This document shows, one piece after another, positions 1 to 8,793 of a DNA stretch of 64,000 nucleotides. Every line of letters begins with the position of its first letter. The first letter of the stretch is position 1. The DNA lies in the NCBI RefSeq assembly GCF_016616885.1, contig NZ_CP067102.1, forward strand, positions 7,034,501 through 7,098,500, given 5' to 3'. The notes below the pieces were generated by a model that saw only the letters and a list, made by a program, of their open reading frames with translations, searched no databases and was not told the origin of the DNA. Source of the DNA: Bradyrhizobium diazoefficiens. Lineage in GTDB: Bacteria; Pseudomonadota; Alphaproteobacteria; Rhizobiales; Xanthobacteraceae. Made by a program: the position numbers and the translations under genes.

Positions 1-450
1 GCGCCCGATCCCAATGTGCCGTTTATTGCGTCGGTGGAAACGCTGGCCGACCTAAGGCGCTTGGGGAAAATCCGTCATATAGGTCTTTCCAATGTCACTG
101 TGGCGCAGCTTGAGGCGGCGCGCGCAATCACACCAATTGTGTCGGTTCAAAATCCCTACAATCTGCGTAACCGAACGAGCGAAGACGTACTTGCCGCGTG
201 CGAGCGTCTCGGACTGGCTTTTCTGCCTTGGTATCCGCTGGGTGGCAAACGGGGTCTAAAGGCAAACAAAGTAAAGCAAGTCGCCGCGCGCCTAGGGCTC
301 ACGCACGCAGCCTTGTCCCTTGCGTGGCTGCTCGCTAGATCACCTGTTATGCTGCCAATCCCCGGGACTCGATCCATCGACCACCTGGAGGATAATGTGC
401 TTGCTGCCGCCCTTAAGCTTGCGCCGGAGGACTTCAATGATTTGGAATGA
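1..450 (+). CDS. Aldo/keto reductase, C-terminal part (5' truncated by window edge)
   Basis: The reading frame is open from base 1, so the gene begins outside the window; 149 residues remain, about half of a normal 280-330 residue aldo/keto reductase. Family landmarks are GKIRHIGLSNV (the strand-7 region), QNPYNLRNR, LPWYPLGG and the NADP-binding IPGTRS motif near the end. The family reduces carbonyls with NADPH in the cytosol using a TIM barrel; the catalytic Asp/Tyr/Lys/His tetrad would lie upstream of the visible part. Codon choice is less GC-biased than in the neighbouring genes, which may mean recent acquisition. The substrate cannot be deduced. Confidence 0.85.
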   Translation, partial: APDPNVPFIASVETLADLRRLGKIRHIGLSNVTVAQLEAARAITPIVSVQNPYNLRNRTSEDVLAACERLGLAFLPWYPLGGKRGLKANKVKQVAARLGLTHAALSLAWLLARSPVMLPIPGTRSIDHLEDNVLAAALKLAPEDFNDLE

Positions 451-552
451 AGGCTTTGTCCAAGGTCGCCTTGGGTCATAAGCAGTCGCTGCTGGCCAAC
501 TGGAGCGACTTCCCGCGTTGTCCTCGAAATCTGATGTTTATGAGTACACGCC

Positions 553-1071
553 CTAATGCGCAGGCCCGAAACCGCTTTCCTTTAGCCGCTCCGCGAACCA
601 GCGCGAGAGCTCCGGATCGACCGCGCCGCTGACATAGACTTCCGATATCGTCACGTTGTGCCTGTCCAGCACCAGCAGCACGCCGATCCAATAGGCGAAC
701 CAGACGTGCGGATCGGTCAACGCCATCAGCTTGTGCTGGTCGTGATCGAGCGGGGTGTGATTGCTCGCCTTGCGGATCTCGACGGTGAGCAGATTGTTCG
801 GGATCTCGCGCTGGTGCACGACGACGTCGGGGTAGATCGACTTGCCCAGATGATCGTCGGTCGAGATGATCGTCCCATGCGGCAGATGCAGCGTGCGCTC
901 GCCGAGCCGGTCGTAGTTGCAGTCGACCGCCCAGCCCGAAAACTGCCGCTCGAGATAGACGGCGAAGCGGTGCGTGATCGCACGCTCGCCGATATCCTTC
1001 TCGAACAGGAATGCCTCGTGGGCGTAGAAGTCCCGGAGCGCCGCGATCACCTTGTTCAGCTCGGTGTGCAT
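553..1071 (-). CDS. Hypothetical protein with PD-(D/E)XK-nuclease-like motif
   Basis: A 172-residue soluble protein preceded by a good ribosome binding site (GGGAGG, a few bases before ATG). I do not recognise a named family. The order of motifs resembles the restriction-endonuclease fold: a helix with E29-R30 (GERAITHRF), YPDVVV with Asp82, then LLTVEIRK with Glu98 and Arg100/Lys101 where nucleases have E-x-K. If so, the E-x-K lysine is replaced by Arg or shifted by one residue. It sits 41 bp downstream of the ThDP enzyme on the same strand and could be co-transcribed with it. No methylase or other defence gene is adjacent, so a restriction role is not supported. Function unknown. Confidence 0.75.
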   Translation of the reverse strand: MHTELNKVIAALRDFYAHEAFLFEKDIGERAITHRFAVYLERQFSGWAVDCNYDRLGERTLHLPHGTIISTDDHLGKSIYPDVVVHQREIPNNLLTVEIRKASNHTPLDHDQHKLMALTDPHVWFAYWIGVLLVLDRHNVTISEVYVSGAVDPELSRWFAERLKESGFGPAH

Positions 1072-1112
1072 CGTGCCTCCCGATCTTCGGCGCTCCGTTT
1101 TGCCCGCGCCCC

Positions 1113-2660
1113 TTACATCTGCACTTCGATCAGCCGCGGCCCCGGCTCGGCGACGGCCTCGGTCAGCGCCTTGTTGAACTCGTCGGCGTTGGTGACGGCG
1201 CGGCCGGGCACGCCCATGCCCTTGGCCAGCGCGACGAAATCCAGCGTCGGGCGGTCGAGCCGGAGCATGTCGTTGGCGCGCTGGCCGGGTTCGCCCGCGC
1301 CGACATTGTCGAACTCGCCGCGCAGGATCTGGTAGATGCGGTTGGCGAACACAATGGTGACAACGTCAAGGTTTTCGCGGGCCTGCGTCCACAGCGACTG
1401 GATCGTGTACATCGCGCTGCCGTCGCCGACCATGGTGATGACCTTGCGGTCGGGGCAGGCGATCGCGGCGCCGATCGACAGCGGCGTCGAGAAGCCGATC
1501 GAGCCGCCCATGTTCTGGAGCCAGTCGTGCGGCGCGGCGGCCGCCGTCGGCGGGAAGAAGCCGCGGCCGGTGGTGAGGGATTCGTCGACCATGATCGCGT
1601 TCTCGGGGATCGCACATGCGATCGCCTGCGCGATCGAGGCGAAGGTGAGCGCACCGGTCGGCTTGACCAGTTCCTGCAACGCCTGCGGCTTGACGTCCTT
1701 GGCGCTGGCCTTCACGGCACCGGCGAGCGCTTCGAGCGCTGCGACCGAATTCTCGCCCCAGGAGGTCATGCGATGGACGTCGCAGCCCTCGGGCTTGAGC
1801 ATGCTCGGCTTGTTCGGATAGGCGAAGAACGCCACGGGATCGTCGGACTCGACCAGCACGATGTGACGGAATTTCGCCAGCATCGGCAGCGCGTTCTCGA
1901 TGACGTAGTGAATGCGGTCGATCGAATAGCGGCCGCGGCCACGCGCCATCTTGGGACGGAAGGTCGGGCCCATCACGGTGCAGCCGGTCTTGGCGGCGAT
2001 GCGCTCGGCCAGCGCCAGGCCCTTCTCGTTCAGCGCGCTGCCGGTCATCAAGAGCAGCGTGCCTTCGCCGTCGCCGTGCAGGATCTTTGCGGCCTGCTCG
2101 ACCGCCTGCGGCGAGTAGCTGGCGCGCTGCTGCTCGGCCGGCACCTCGGCGATGCCGTCGGCCTCGTTCCAGGCGGTGTCGGCGGGCAGGATCAGGGTCG
2201 CGATCTGCGGCGGGGCGCTCTTGGCGGCGGCGATCGCGGCGGCGCCGTCGGCGGCGACCGATTTGGAATCCGGCGAGGTGCGGACCCAGGACGACATCGG
2301 CCGGGCCAGCCCCTCGATGTCGGAGGTCAGCGGCGCGTTGTAGCCGATGTGGTAGACGGCGTGCTGGCCGACGATGTTGACGATGCCGGAATTGGCCTTC
2401 TTGGCGTTGTGCAGATTGGCAAGGCCATTGGCAAGGCCGGGGCCGAGATGCAGCAAGGTCGAGGCAGGCAGGCCCTTCATGCGGAAATAGCCGTCGGCTG
2501 CGCCCGTCACCACGCCTTCGAACAGGCCGAGCACGCAGCGCATGCCCGGCACACGGTCGAGCGCCGCGACAAAATGCATCTCGGAGGTGCCCGGGTTGGT
2601 GAAGCAGACGTCCACCCCGCCCTTGACCATCGTCCGCACCAGGCTTTCCGCACCGTTCAT
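1113..2660 (-). CDS. Acetolactate-synthase-like ThDP-dependent enzyme
   Basis: 515 residues covering the three domains of ThDP-dependent decarboxylases/synthases: an N-terminal Pyr domain with TNPGTSE and the activating Glu48 (LGLFEGVVTGAADGY), a central domain, and a C-terminal PP domain with GDGSAMYTIQSLW and downstream IVFANRIYQIL in the ThDP/Mg binding loop. The last part has ANR where many relatives have NN. It lacks a neighbouring ilvN small subunit and is shorter than biosynthetic IlvB (about 560-590), so a catabolic or orphan role (2-oxoacid decarboxylation or carboligation) is more likely than branched-chain amino acid synthesis. ATG is preceded by GGGAG at suitable distance. Substrate unknown. 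Confidence 0.88.
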   Translation of the reverse strand: MNGAESLVRTMVKGGVDVCFTNPGTSEMHFVAALDRVPGMRCVLGLFEGVVTGAADGYFRMKGLPASTLLHLGPGLANGLANLHNAKKANSGIVNIVGQHAVYHIGYNAPLTSDIEGLARPMSSWVRTSPDSKSVAADGAAAIAAAKSAPPQIATLILPADTAWNEADGIAEVPAEQQRASYSPQAVEQAAKILHGDGEGTLLLMTGSALNEKGLALAERIAAKTGCTVMGPTFRPKMARGRGRYSIDRIHYVIENALPMLAKFRHIVLVESDDPVAFFAYPNKPSMLKPEGCDVHRMTSWGENSVAALEALAGAVKASAKDVKPQALQELVKPTGALTFASIAQAIACAIPENAIMVDESLTTGRGFFPPTAAAAPHDWLQNMGGSIGFSTPLSIGAAIACPDRKVITMVGDGSAMYTIQSLWTQARENLDVVTIVFANRIYQILRGEFDNVGAGEPGQRANDMLRLDRPTLDFVALAKGMGVPGRAVTNADEFNKALTEAVAEPGPRLIEVQM

Positions 2661-2929
2661 TCTGTCTGCTCCCGCAACCGGCTATTTCAGTGATCCGTCC
2701 GATCAATCATTGTTCGCGGGCCCCGTCAAAGCAAGAGCCGGCATTGCGGCCCTGCCCCGCATGGCGACCTGCCGGCTTGGCTAATGCTTTTTCGGTAAAT
2801 TGGCGCGGTTGCCGATTTGGTAACGCCAACCGCTGGAGATGACGCCCCCTCACGGCCCCGTGGCTTGCGGAACGTGCGCGAATATGGATTCTGGCTTTCG
2901 TTGAATCGATTTTTTTATTGGGGGAAGCA

Positions 2930-3505
2930 ATGATCCGGTTTTTTGCCGCGCAGATGACCGCAATCGCGCTCTTGCTGGCTGGCGCGGCCGACGCATCCGC
3001 GGCGGGGATGATGGACTTCACAGGCACCAGCTCCACCGGCTATCTCGGCGGCGGCGCGAGCCCGATCCACCGCACCACCGTCATATACAACGGCAATTAT
3101 GCCCCCGGCACGATCGTGGTGAATACCGCCGAGCGCCGGCTCTATCTGGTGCTCCAGAACGGCCAGGCGCTGCGCTACGGCATCGGCGTCGGCCGCGACG
3201 GCTTCCGCTGGGGCGGGGTCCACAAGATCACCGCCAAGAAGGAGTGGCCGGATTGGACGCCGCCGTCGCAGATGGTCGCGCGCCGGCCCGACCTGCCGCG
3301 CCACATGAAGGGCGGCATCGAGAATCCGCTCGGCGCGCGCGCGATGTATCTGGGATCGACGCTCTACCGCATCCACGGCTCCAACGAGCCGGAGACGATC
3401 GGCCAGGCGGTGTCCTCCGGTTGCTTCCGCATGACCAATGACGACGTCACCGACCTCTACGGCCGCGTCGGGGTCGGCACCACCGTGGTCGTGCTCAACA
3501 ACTAG
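2930..3505 (+). CDS. L,D-transpeptidase (YkuD domain), exported
   Basis: A 191-residue periplasmic enzyme of the YkuD family, which forms 3-3 peptidoglycan crosslinks or attaches proteins to peptidoglycan. An N-terminal signal peptide (hydrophobic to about residue 20, cleavage near ASA-A at 22-25) precedes the catalytic domain. The signature is complete: YRIHGSNEP with His149 and SSGCFRM with nucleophile Cys165, followed by Arg167. I chose ATG at 2930 with GGGGAAG just upstream over an in-frame TTG at 2918, because the signal peptide then starts normally. It is followed by a hairpin and is likely monocistronic. Bradyrhizobia typically carry many paralogues of this family. Confidence 0.92.
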   Translation: MIRFFAAQMTAIALLLAGAADASAAGMMDFTGTSSTGYLGGGASPIHRTTVIYNGNYAPGTIVVNTAERRLYLVLQNGQALRYGIGVGRDGFRWGGVHKITAKKEWPDWTPPSQMVARRPDLPRHMKGGIENPLGARAMYLGSTLYRIHGSNEPETIGQAVSSGCFRMTNDDVTDLYGRVGVGTTVVVLNN

Positions 3506-3537
3506 GGCGCAATTGCCTCCACGCACGAGGTGCGCTC

Positions 3538-3559
3538 CCTCTCCCGCTTGCGGGAGAGG
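3538..3559. terminator. Strong hairpin after the L,D-transpeptidase gene
   Basis: A perfect 10-bp inverted repeat, CCTCTCCCGC-TT-GCGGGAGAGG, lies 33 bp after the stop codon. There is no clear T-run, so it is either a factor-independent terminator of weak type or an RNA-stabilising repeat. The same core recurs at 26638-26847, so it also belongs to a dispersed repeat family. Confidence 0.5.
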
Positions 3560-3651
3560 TTGGGCGAAGCGCGACGCACTATGGGAACCCGCAGGGCGCG
3601 TGAATATGCGGACTTGTGCGCAAGCCTCGAATACGGCAGCGTTGCGCAACG

Positions 3652-4467
3652 ATGAGCGCATTGGTCCCGCCCTCGGCTGCCCTTCGCTTCGCCCTGCTGG
3701 CGTTTGCAGCGCTCACATGCGTGCCTGACACCGCATCCAACGCGACCGCCGGCGAGCTGCCCGCGATCGCCTCACGGCAGCGCGCCGAGAAGAAGAGCTT
3801 TACCGACGCCGAGATCGTCGACGGTTTTTTCAAAACCGCCTTCGGCGCCGAATATCACCTCGCCGGCCGCGTCGACCGCATCCGCAAGTTCGACGGGCCG
3901 GTGCGCGTGTTCGCCGAGACCGACCGCGCCGACCGCAAGGCGCAACTCGCGAAGGTCGTGGCCGACATCGGCACGCGCGTGCAGCATCTCGACATCGCCA
4001 TGACCGACACCGCCGAGGCGGCGAATGTGCGGGTGAAGCTCGTGCGCGACCGCGATCTCTATCGCACCATCTCGAGCTTCTACGGCGCGGAGAAGGCGCG
4101 CGAGATCCGCACCTCGCTCGATCCGCAATGCCTGTCAGGCTTCCGCAAGAACGATCAATTCGAGATCGAGCATTCCGACGTCATCCTCACCGTCGACAAT
4201 GGCGACTTCACCTTCCTCGACTGCGCCTATGAGGAACTGCTGCAGTCGCTCGGACCGATCAACGACACCGCGAGCGTGCCGTGGACGATGTTCAACGACA
4301 ATGTGTCGATGGGCTATTTCGACGTCTACGACCAGTACATCCTCAACCTGCTCTACGACCCCCGCATCAAGCCCGGCATGACCGTGGTGGAGGTGAGGTC
4401 GGTGCTCCCCGACGTGCTGACCGACGTGCGCGCCTGGGTGAAGCGGGTGAATGAGTTGAAGGAATGA
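3652..4467 (+). CDS. DUF2927 domain-containing protein, probably exported
   Basis: 271 residues from ATG at 3652; an in-frame ATG at 3616 would add 12 residues before the hydrophobic stretch and is less likely. An N-terminal hydrophobic segment (LRFALLAFAALTC) resembles a signal peptide, with LTC a possible weak lipobox. The rest matches what I recall of the DUF2927 family: YHLAG-like segments, a conserved RKFDGPVRVFAE strand, then CLSGF and DCAYEELLQSLGP with a possible structural cysteine pair. The biochemical role of the family is not established. It follows the L,D-transpeptidase but is separated from it by a hairpin. Confidence 0.75.
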   Translation: MSALVPPSAALRFALLAFAALTCVPDTASNATAGELPAIASRQRAEKKSFTDAEIVDGFFKTAFGAEYHLAGRVDRIRKFDGPVRVFAETDRADRKAQLAKVVADIGTRVQHLDIAMTDTAEAANVRVKLVRDRDLYRTISSFYGAEKAREIRTSLDPQCLSGFRKNDQFEIEHSDVILTVDNGDFTFLDCAYEELLQSLGPINDTASVPWTMFNDNVSMGYFDVYDQYILNLLYDPRIKPGMTVVEVRSVLPDVLTDVRAWVKRVNELKE

Positions 4468-4480
4468 GCGGCCAGAGCTC

Positions 4481-4595
4481 GTAGGGTGGGTTAGCGTCAG
4501 CGTAACCCACCTCTTTTGTCTTCGCGTTAAGAGAAGTGGTGGGTTACGCCAAGCGGTCTGCGCTTCGCGCAGTCCGCAGGGCTAACCCACCCTAC
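4481..4595. repeat. Dispersed palindromic repeat, GTAGGGTGGG family
   Basis: The outer arms GTAGGGTGGGTTAGC (4481-4495) and GCTAACCCACCCTAC (4581-4595) are exact reverse complements. An inner pair (4500-4515 with 4534-4549) has one mismatch, and a CTGCGC-TTC-GCGCAG hairpin lies inside. It fills the gap between two convergent genes and could act as a bidirectional terminator. A second member with the same GTAGGGTGGG ends is at 24687-24772. Confidence 0.85.
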
Positions 4596-4598
4596 AAA

Positions 4599-5726
4599 CT
4601 ACTGCACGAGATCGGCGACCGTGGTCGCGGCCTTCAGCCCGGTGCCGGTGAGGACTGCGACCGTGGTCTCGTTCGCCTTGATGGCGCCGGCGGCGGAGAG
4701 TTTCTCCAGCGCCGCAGCCGCGCTGGCGCTGGTCGGTTCGGCGAACAGGCCCTGCCGCGCAAGACGGCGCAAGGCGGCGACGATCTCGTCCTCGGTAAGC
4801 GCAATTGTGCCGCCGCCGCTTTCGCGCAGCGAGCCAATGATCTCGCGCAACCGCAGCGGATTCTTGATCGCGGTGCCCTCGGCGATGGTCTTGTTGACCT
4901 CGCGCGCGACAGGCGTATCGACGCCGGCCTTGAAGCTGGCATCGATCGGCGAACAGTTGAGCGGCTGAGCCGCGAACAGGCGCGGCAGTTTTGCAATCTG
5001 CCCCGCCCTCAACAACTCGCGGAAGCCGAAGGCGCAGCCGAGCAGACTGCTGCCGGCGCCGACGGGCACGATGACATTGTCGGGCGCGCGAAAACCGAGA
5101 TCTTCCCAGATCTCATAGGCGAGCGATTTTGTGCCTTCGAGGAAAAACGGCTGCCAGTTGTGGCTGGCATAGAAAGTCTGGCTCGACTGCCTGATCGCCT
5201 CGGCCTCCGATTCCTCGCGCGGCCCCTCGACGAGCTGCACCTCGGCGCCGTAGGCGCGCACCTGCGCGATCTTGGCCGGCGACGTCGAGGCCGGCGCTAA
5301 AATCTTCACGCGCATGCCGCCCGCCGCACCGAGACCTGCCATCGACGAGCCGCCATTGCCGGAACTGTCCTCCAGAATGGCGTCGACGCCGATCTGCCGC
5401 AGGAACGACAGCATCACCGCCGAACCCCGGTCCTTGAAGCTGCCGGTCGGATTGAACCATTCGAGCTTGAAGAACGGCCGCAGATCGCCCCACCCTTGCT
5501 GCACCAGCGGCGTACAGCCCGCGCCGAGCGAAATCGGATCCTTGATCTCCACCGGCAGCGCCGCCCGGTAGCGCCAGAGCGATCGCGTACGGCCGTCGAT
5601 GTCGTCGCGCGAAATCCCCGCCACCGGCGTCACCAGCAGCGGCGTGCGCTCGTCCGAGCACCAGCGCGGCTCGTGAAGCGGATAGAGCTTTCCATTGCGG
5701 GGATCGATGTAACTGGCGGCAGACAT
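4599..5726 (-). CDS. Threonine-synthase-like PLP-dependent lyase
   Basis: 375 residues of fold-type II PLP enzymes. Lys98 in FNPTGSFKDRG is the expected Schiff-base lysine, SSGNGGSS (121-128) the phosphate/substrate loop, and VPVGAGSSLLG the PLP-phosphate loop. Fold-type II includes threonine synthase, threonine dehydratase and cysteate/diaminopropionate enzymes; the N-terminal stretch with RWCSDERTPLL resembles threonine synthase (phosphohomoserine to threonine). There is no hom or thrB neighbour, so this could be a paralogue with another substrate. The stop codon lies 3 bp from a palindromic repeat. It is divergent from the URC cluster, with 386 bp between the starts. Confidence 0.82.
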   Translation of the reverse strand: MSAASYIDPRNGKLYPLHEPRWCSDERTPLLVTPVAGISRDDIDGRTRSLWRYRAALPVEIKDPISLGAGCTPLVQQGWGDLRPFFKLEWFNPTGSFKDRGSAVMLSFLRQIGVDAILEDSSGNGGSSMAGLGAAGGMRVKILAPASTSPAKIAQVRAYGAEVQLVEGPREESEAEAIRQSSQTFYASHNWQPFFLEGTKSLAYEIWEDLGFRAPDNVIVPVGAGSSLLGCAFGFRELLRAGQIAKLPRLFAAQPLNCSPIDASFKAGVDTPVAREVNKTIAEGTAIKNPLRLREIIGSLRESGGGTIALTEDEIVAALRRLARQGLFAEPTSASAAAALEKLSAAGAIKANETTVAVLTGTGLKAATTVADLVQ

Positions 5727-5838
5727 GGCGCACTCCAGGGTGGGGCCGAAGCGGCAGGATATGTCTGATTGCCTGCGCCTTGCCTAGTTTGATGCCAGCG
5801 CAACCGCCGCCGGGCGCGTGCCTTAAGCTTGCGACAAC

Positions 5839-5857
5839 GAAATAGTTAAGATATTTC
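5839..5857. promoter_or_regulatory. AT-rich dyad between threonine-synthase-like gene and URC cluster
   Basis: GAAATA-N7-TATTTC is a perfect 6-bp-armed dyad in the 386-bp divergent intergenic region (5727-6112), followed by an AT-rich TATATAAAT that could be a -10 element. AT-rich dyads are rare in this GC-rich window. It may be an operator for either divergent unit; no regulator gene is adjacent. The remainder of the intergenic region shows no other clear structure. Confidence 0.3.
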
Positions 5858-6112
5858 ATGGCCTTATATAAATCTCCGGAGGTCGAGCGCTGTCATTCGA
5901 CTGCTCCCGGGACGTGGCAAACTGGAAAGGCGCGCCATATCTCCATCTGGTCGAATTTGGCAATGACGGCCCTGCCCGCCCCATACGATTAACTTGTCTG
6001 TCGTGGCTGGCCGCTACAATATGTTGGATTGCGTCGCCGGGGCTCTGTTCCGGCAGCGCGAGCGAGCCAGGCCCGTCCGAGCGGCGGGCCGTTGGCTTTT
6101 TGGGAGTTTGGC

Positions 6113-7369
6113 ATGAGCCGCGCGAACCGTACCGACCACATCCGCCTCACCTCGCACCCGGAGCCGGGCCGCAAGGCCGCCTTTCCGATTCACTGGGGCG
6201 CAGCCGATGCACGCGCCCGCGGGCCGATCATCGGCACGGTGTCGCGCGCACAGGATCGCAACGTGATCGGCAGCCATGGCGGCTCCTATGCGATGTATCG
6301 CGCACTCGCCGTCTCCGCCGGCGCGCTCGATCCGATCCGGCGCCCTGATCTCACCAACACGTTTCCGGCCGCGACCATCGGACCGTTTGAGCAGTGGCGC
6401 GATCCCGCCAAAATCGTCGCGCTCGACCCCTGGGGCCATCTCGTCGCCGAGAATTTCAGCAAGGACATCGCCGAAGGCGTCGATATCCGCCCGAGCATCG
6501 CGGTGACGCGGGCGCGGCTCGATTTGCCCGAGATCCGCGAGGCGCTGGCCGCCAAGCGGCTGCGCGCCGACGGCGAGGTCGTGCACGCCAATGGCAGCGT
6601 CTCGGTGGTGAAGATCGCGATCGATCCGGTCTGGTACCTGCCCGGCCTTGCGGAACGCTTTGCGACCGGCGAGACCGAGCTGCGCCGCACGCTGTTCGAG
6701 CAGACCGCCGGCATGTTCCCCGAGCTGGTGACCCGGCCGGACTTGAAGGTGTTTCTGCCGCCGATCGGCGGCACCACCATCTACATGTTCGGCGACGTCA
6801 CCAAGCTGCCGGACCATCGCACCAAGATCACCTGCCGCGTGCATGACGAGTGCAACGGCTCCGACGTGTTCGGCTCCGACATCTGCACCTGCCGGCCCTA
6901 CCTGATCCACGGCATCGAGGAATCCGCGCGCGGCGCGCAGGAGGGCGGACTCGGGCTCGTCATCTACAATCGCAAGGAAGGCCGCGCGCTCGGCGAGGTC
7001 ACCAAATTCCTGGTCTACAATGCGCGCAAGCGCCAGGAAGATGGCGACGCCGCCGCCGCCTATTTCGAGCGCACCGAATGCGTCGCCGGCGTCCAGGACG
7101 CGCGCTTCCAGCAATTGATGCCCGACACCATCCACTGGCTCGGCCTGAAGCGCATCGACCGCTTCCTGTCCATGAGCGACATGAAGTACGACGCGCTGAC
7201 CTCGCAGGGCATCGACATCGTCGAGCGCGTGCCTATCCCGCCGGAGCTGATCCCGGCAGACGCCTATGTCGAGATCGCCGCGAAGAAGGCCGCCGGCTAT
7301 TACTCGACCGACATTGCGCCCGAGAAGGACGTCGACGGCGTGGTCGGACGTTCGCTGGAAAAATACTGA
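6113..7369 (+). CDS. GTP cyclohydrolase II homologue of URC1 type (uracil degradation)
   Basis: 418 residues from ATG at 6113, preceded by GGGAG at 6102; longer than biosynthetic RibA (about 200). The C-terminal half holds the GCH II signature: the zinc-cysteine cluster in HDECNGSDVFGSDICTC (C-x10-C-x-C) and NRKEGRALGEV, equivalent to the QEGRGIG loop. The long N-terminal extension is typical of URC1/UraA-like proteins rather than RibA. No other riboflavin gene is nearby, whereas the next two genes are DUF1688 (URC4) and UPRT, the combination described for the URC uracil-catabolic pathway of fungi and bacteria. I infer that it opens the pyrimidine ring of a uracil nucleotide rather than making flavin precursors. 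The stop codon is 7 bp before the next start. Confidence 0.85.
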   Translation: MSRANRTDHIRLTSHPEPGRKAAFPIHWGAADARARGPIIGTVSRAQDRNVIGSHGGSYAMYRALAVSAGALDPIRRPDLTNTFPAATIGPFEQWRDPAKIVALDPWGHLVAENFSKDIAEGVDIRPSIAVTRARLDLPEIREALAAKRLRADGEVVHANGSVSVVKIAIDPVWYLPGLAERFATGETELRRTLFEQTAGMFPELVTRPDLKVFLPPIGGTTIYMFGDVTKLPDHRTKITCRVHDECNGSDVFGSDICTCRPYLIHGIEESARGAQEGGLGLVIYNRKEGRALGEVTKFLVYNARKRQEDGDAAAAYFERTECVAGVQDARFQQLMPDTIHWLGLKRIDRFLSMSDMKYDALTSQGIDIVERVPIPPELIPADAYVEIAAKKAAGYYSTDIAPEKDVDGVVGRSLEKY

Positions 7370-7376
7370 TCGATTG

Positions 7377-8615
7377 ATGGCAGACGTTTTGGAACGAGAG
7401 GCACGCGCGCTGCTCACCGCAAAGGCGGTCCGCGCGCGCGCCGGGCAAATGCTCGACATCGGCCTGCACGGCGGGCTCACGCATTTCACCATCGATCTCG
7501 ATCGCATGGATGGCGTTGCCGACGCCGTGCTGGCCGTCACGCGCAAAGCCTATCCGACGCTGGACATTCCCTTCCATGCGCGGTGGCGGCATTTTGTGTT
7601 CGGCGGCATCGACCGCTGGGCGCAGCTGGCCGACCCAGCATCCTGGCCTGATCGCGCGGCACGCGCGCGCGCTGAGTTCGACCTCGCCATTGTCAGCGTG
7701 CTGCTCGATGCCGGCGCCGGTGCGACATGGCGCTATCGCGACGCGGTGACGGGGCAAGGCATCGGCCGATCCGAGGGGCTGGCGCTCGCGAGCCTCGACA
7801 TGTTTGCCAGTGGTCTCTTTTCCGCCGATGCGAACGCCCCGTTCAGGGCGGATGCCGGCGTGATCGCAACACTGCCGCTTGCCGCATTGACGTCGGCATT
7901 TCAGGCGACCGACGCCAATCCGCTGCTCGGCCTCGAAGGACGCACCGATCTGCTGCGGCGCCTGGGCAAGCAGGTCGCGGCGCGCCCCGATGTCTTCGGC
8001 ATGCATGACACGCCACGACCGGGCGGCCTGTTCGACCATATCGCCGCGCAAGCCACGAACGGCGCCATCCCCGCGCCCGCGATTCTCTCCGCGGTGCTGA
8101 ACCAGCTCGGACCGATCTGGCCTTCGCGGCTCGAGCTCGCGGGCGTTCCGCTCGGCGATTGCTGGCGTCATCCGGCGATCAAGGCTGATGGTGTGACGGC
8201 CGGCCTCGTGCCGCTGCACAAGCTGTCGCAGTGGCTGAGCTATTCGCTGATCGAGCCGCTCCAGCGCGCAGGATTTGAAGTCACCGACATCGACGGCCTG
8301 ACCGGGCTTGCCGAATACCGCAATGGCGGCCTGTTCGTCGATCACGAGGTGCTGCGGCTGCGCGACGCCGCGGATGCCGATCGTGCGCATGCAGTGGATT
8401 CGCTGCTCGTCGTCGAGTGGCGCGCACTCACCGTCGCGCTGCTGGATCGTGTTGCCGAACTTGTTCGCGCCAAGCTCGGCCGCACGCCGCAGTCTCTGCC
8501 GCTCGCCAGCATCCTGGAAGGCGGCACCTGGGCCGCGGGTCGGGCGATCGCTTTTGCGCGCCGTCACGACGGTTCACCGCCGCTCAAGGTGATCAGCGAC
8601 GGCACGGTTTTCTAG
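7377..8615 (+). CDS. DUF1688 / URC4-URG3 family protein (uracil degradation)
   Basis: 412 residues from ATG at 7377, 7 bp after the URC1-like stop, so almost certainly translated from the same mRNA. I recognise the DUF1688 family, including the early [19 protein letters not shown] segment, [15 protein letters not shown], the central [14 protein letters not shown], and [11 protein letters not shown] near the C terminus. DUF1688 proteins are the URC4 component of the URC pathway in yeasts and occur beside URC1 in bacteria. The exact reaction is unsettled; a role on a ribosylurea-type intermediate has been proposed. No signal peptide or membrane helix is apparent, so it is cytosolic. Confidence 0.88.
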   Translation: MADVLEREARALLTAKAVRARAGQMLDIGLHGGLTHFTIDLDRMDGVADAVLAVTRKAYPTLDIPFHARWRHFVFGGIDRWAQLADPASWPDRAARARAEFDLAIVSVLLDAGAGATWRYRDAVTGQGIGRSEGLALASLDMFASGLFSADANAPFRADAGVIATLPLAALTSAFQATDANPLLGLEGRTDLLRRLGKQVAARPDVFGMHDTPRPGGLFDHIAAQATNGAIPAPAILSAVLNQLGPIWPSRLELAGVPLGDCWRHPAIKADGVTAGLVPLHKLSQWLSYSLIEPLQRAGFEVTDIDGLTGLAEYRNGGLFVDHEVLRLRDAADADRAHAVDSLLVVEWRALTVALLDRVAELVRAKLGRTPQSLPLASILEGGTWAAGRAIAFARRHDGSPPLKVISDGTVF

Positions 8616-8773
8616 ACCCTCTCCCCTTGTGGGCCCCTTGTGGGAGAGGGTGGCTTCGCGAAAGCGAAGCCGGGTGAGGGGTTGCTTCCGCGAGCACATC
8701 TCTCATTGGAGTTCGCGGAGACGACCCCTCATCCGGCGCTTCGCGCCACCTTCTCCCACAGGGGGAGAAGGGA
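8616..8773. repeat. Dispersed palindromic repeat between URC4-like and UPRT genes
   Basis: Starts immediately after the URC4-like stop. The left end (CCTCTCCCCTTGTGGG and GGGAGAGGG) and right end (CTTCTCCCACAGGGGG) are related inverted sequences, with an inner GCTTCGCGAAAGCGAAGC hairpin at about 8653-8670. It may form a long imperfect stem in mRNA between two genes of one pathway and so change their relative expression. Confidence 0.7.
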
Positions 8774-8793
8774 AGAAGCAAGAGCATCCGATC

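Noticed and set aside
1011..2693. Long plus-strand open frame (560 codons) antisense to the acetolactate-synthase-like gene
   Set aside because: Arg/Gly/Asp-rich composition with no family motif; the minus strand encodes a complete ThDP enzyme. Such frames arise from GC-rich third positions.
6113..7369. Annotation as riboflavin biosynthesis ribA
   Set aside because: The protein is twice the length of RibA, no other rib gene is near, and the next two genes belong to the URC set.
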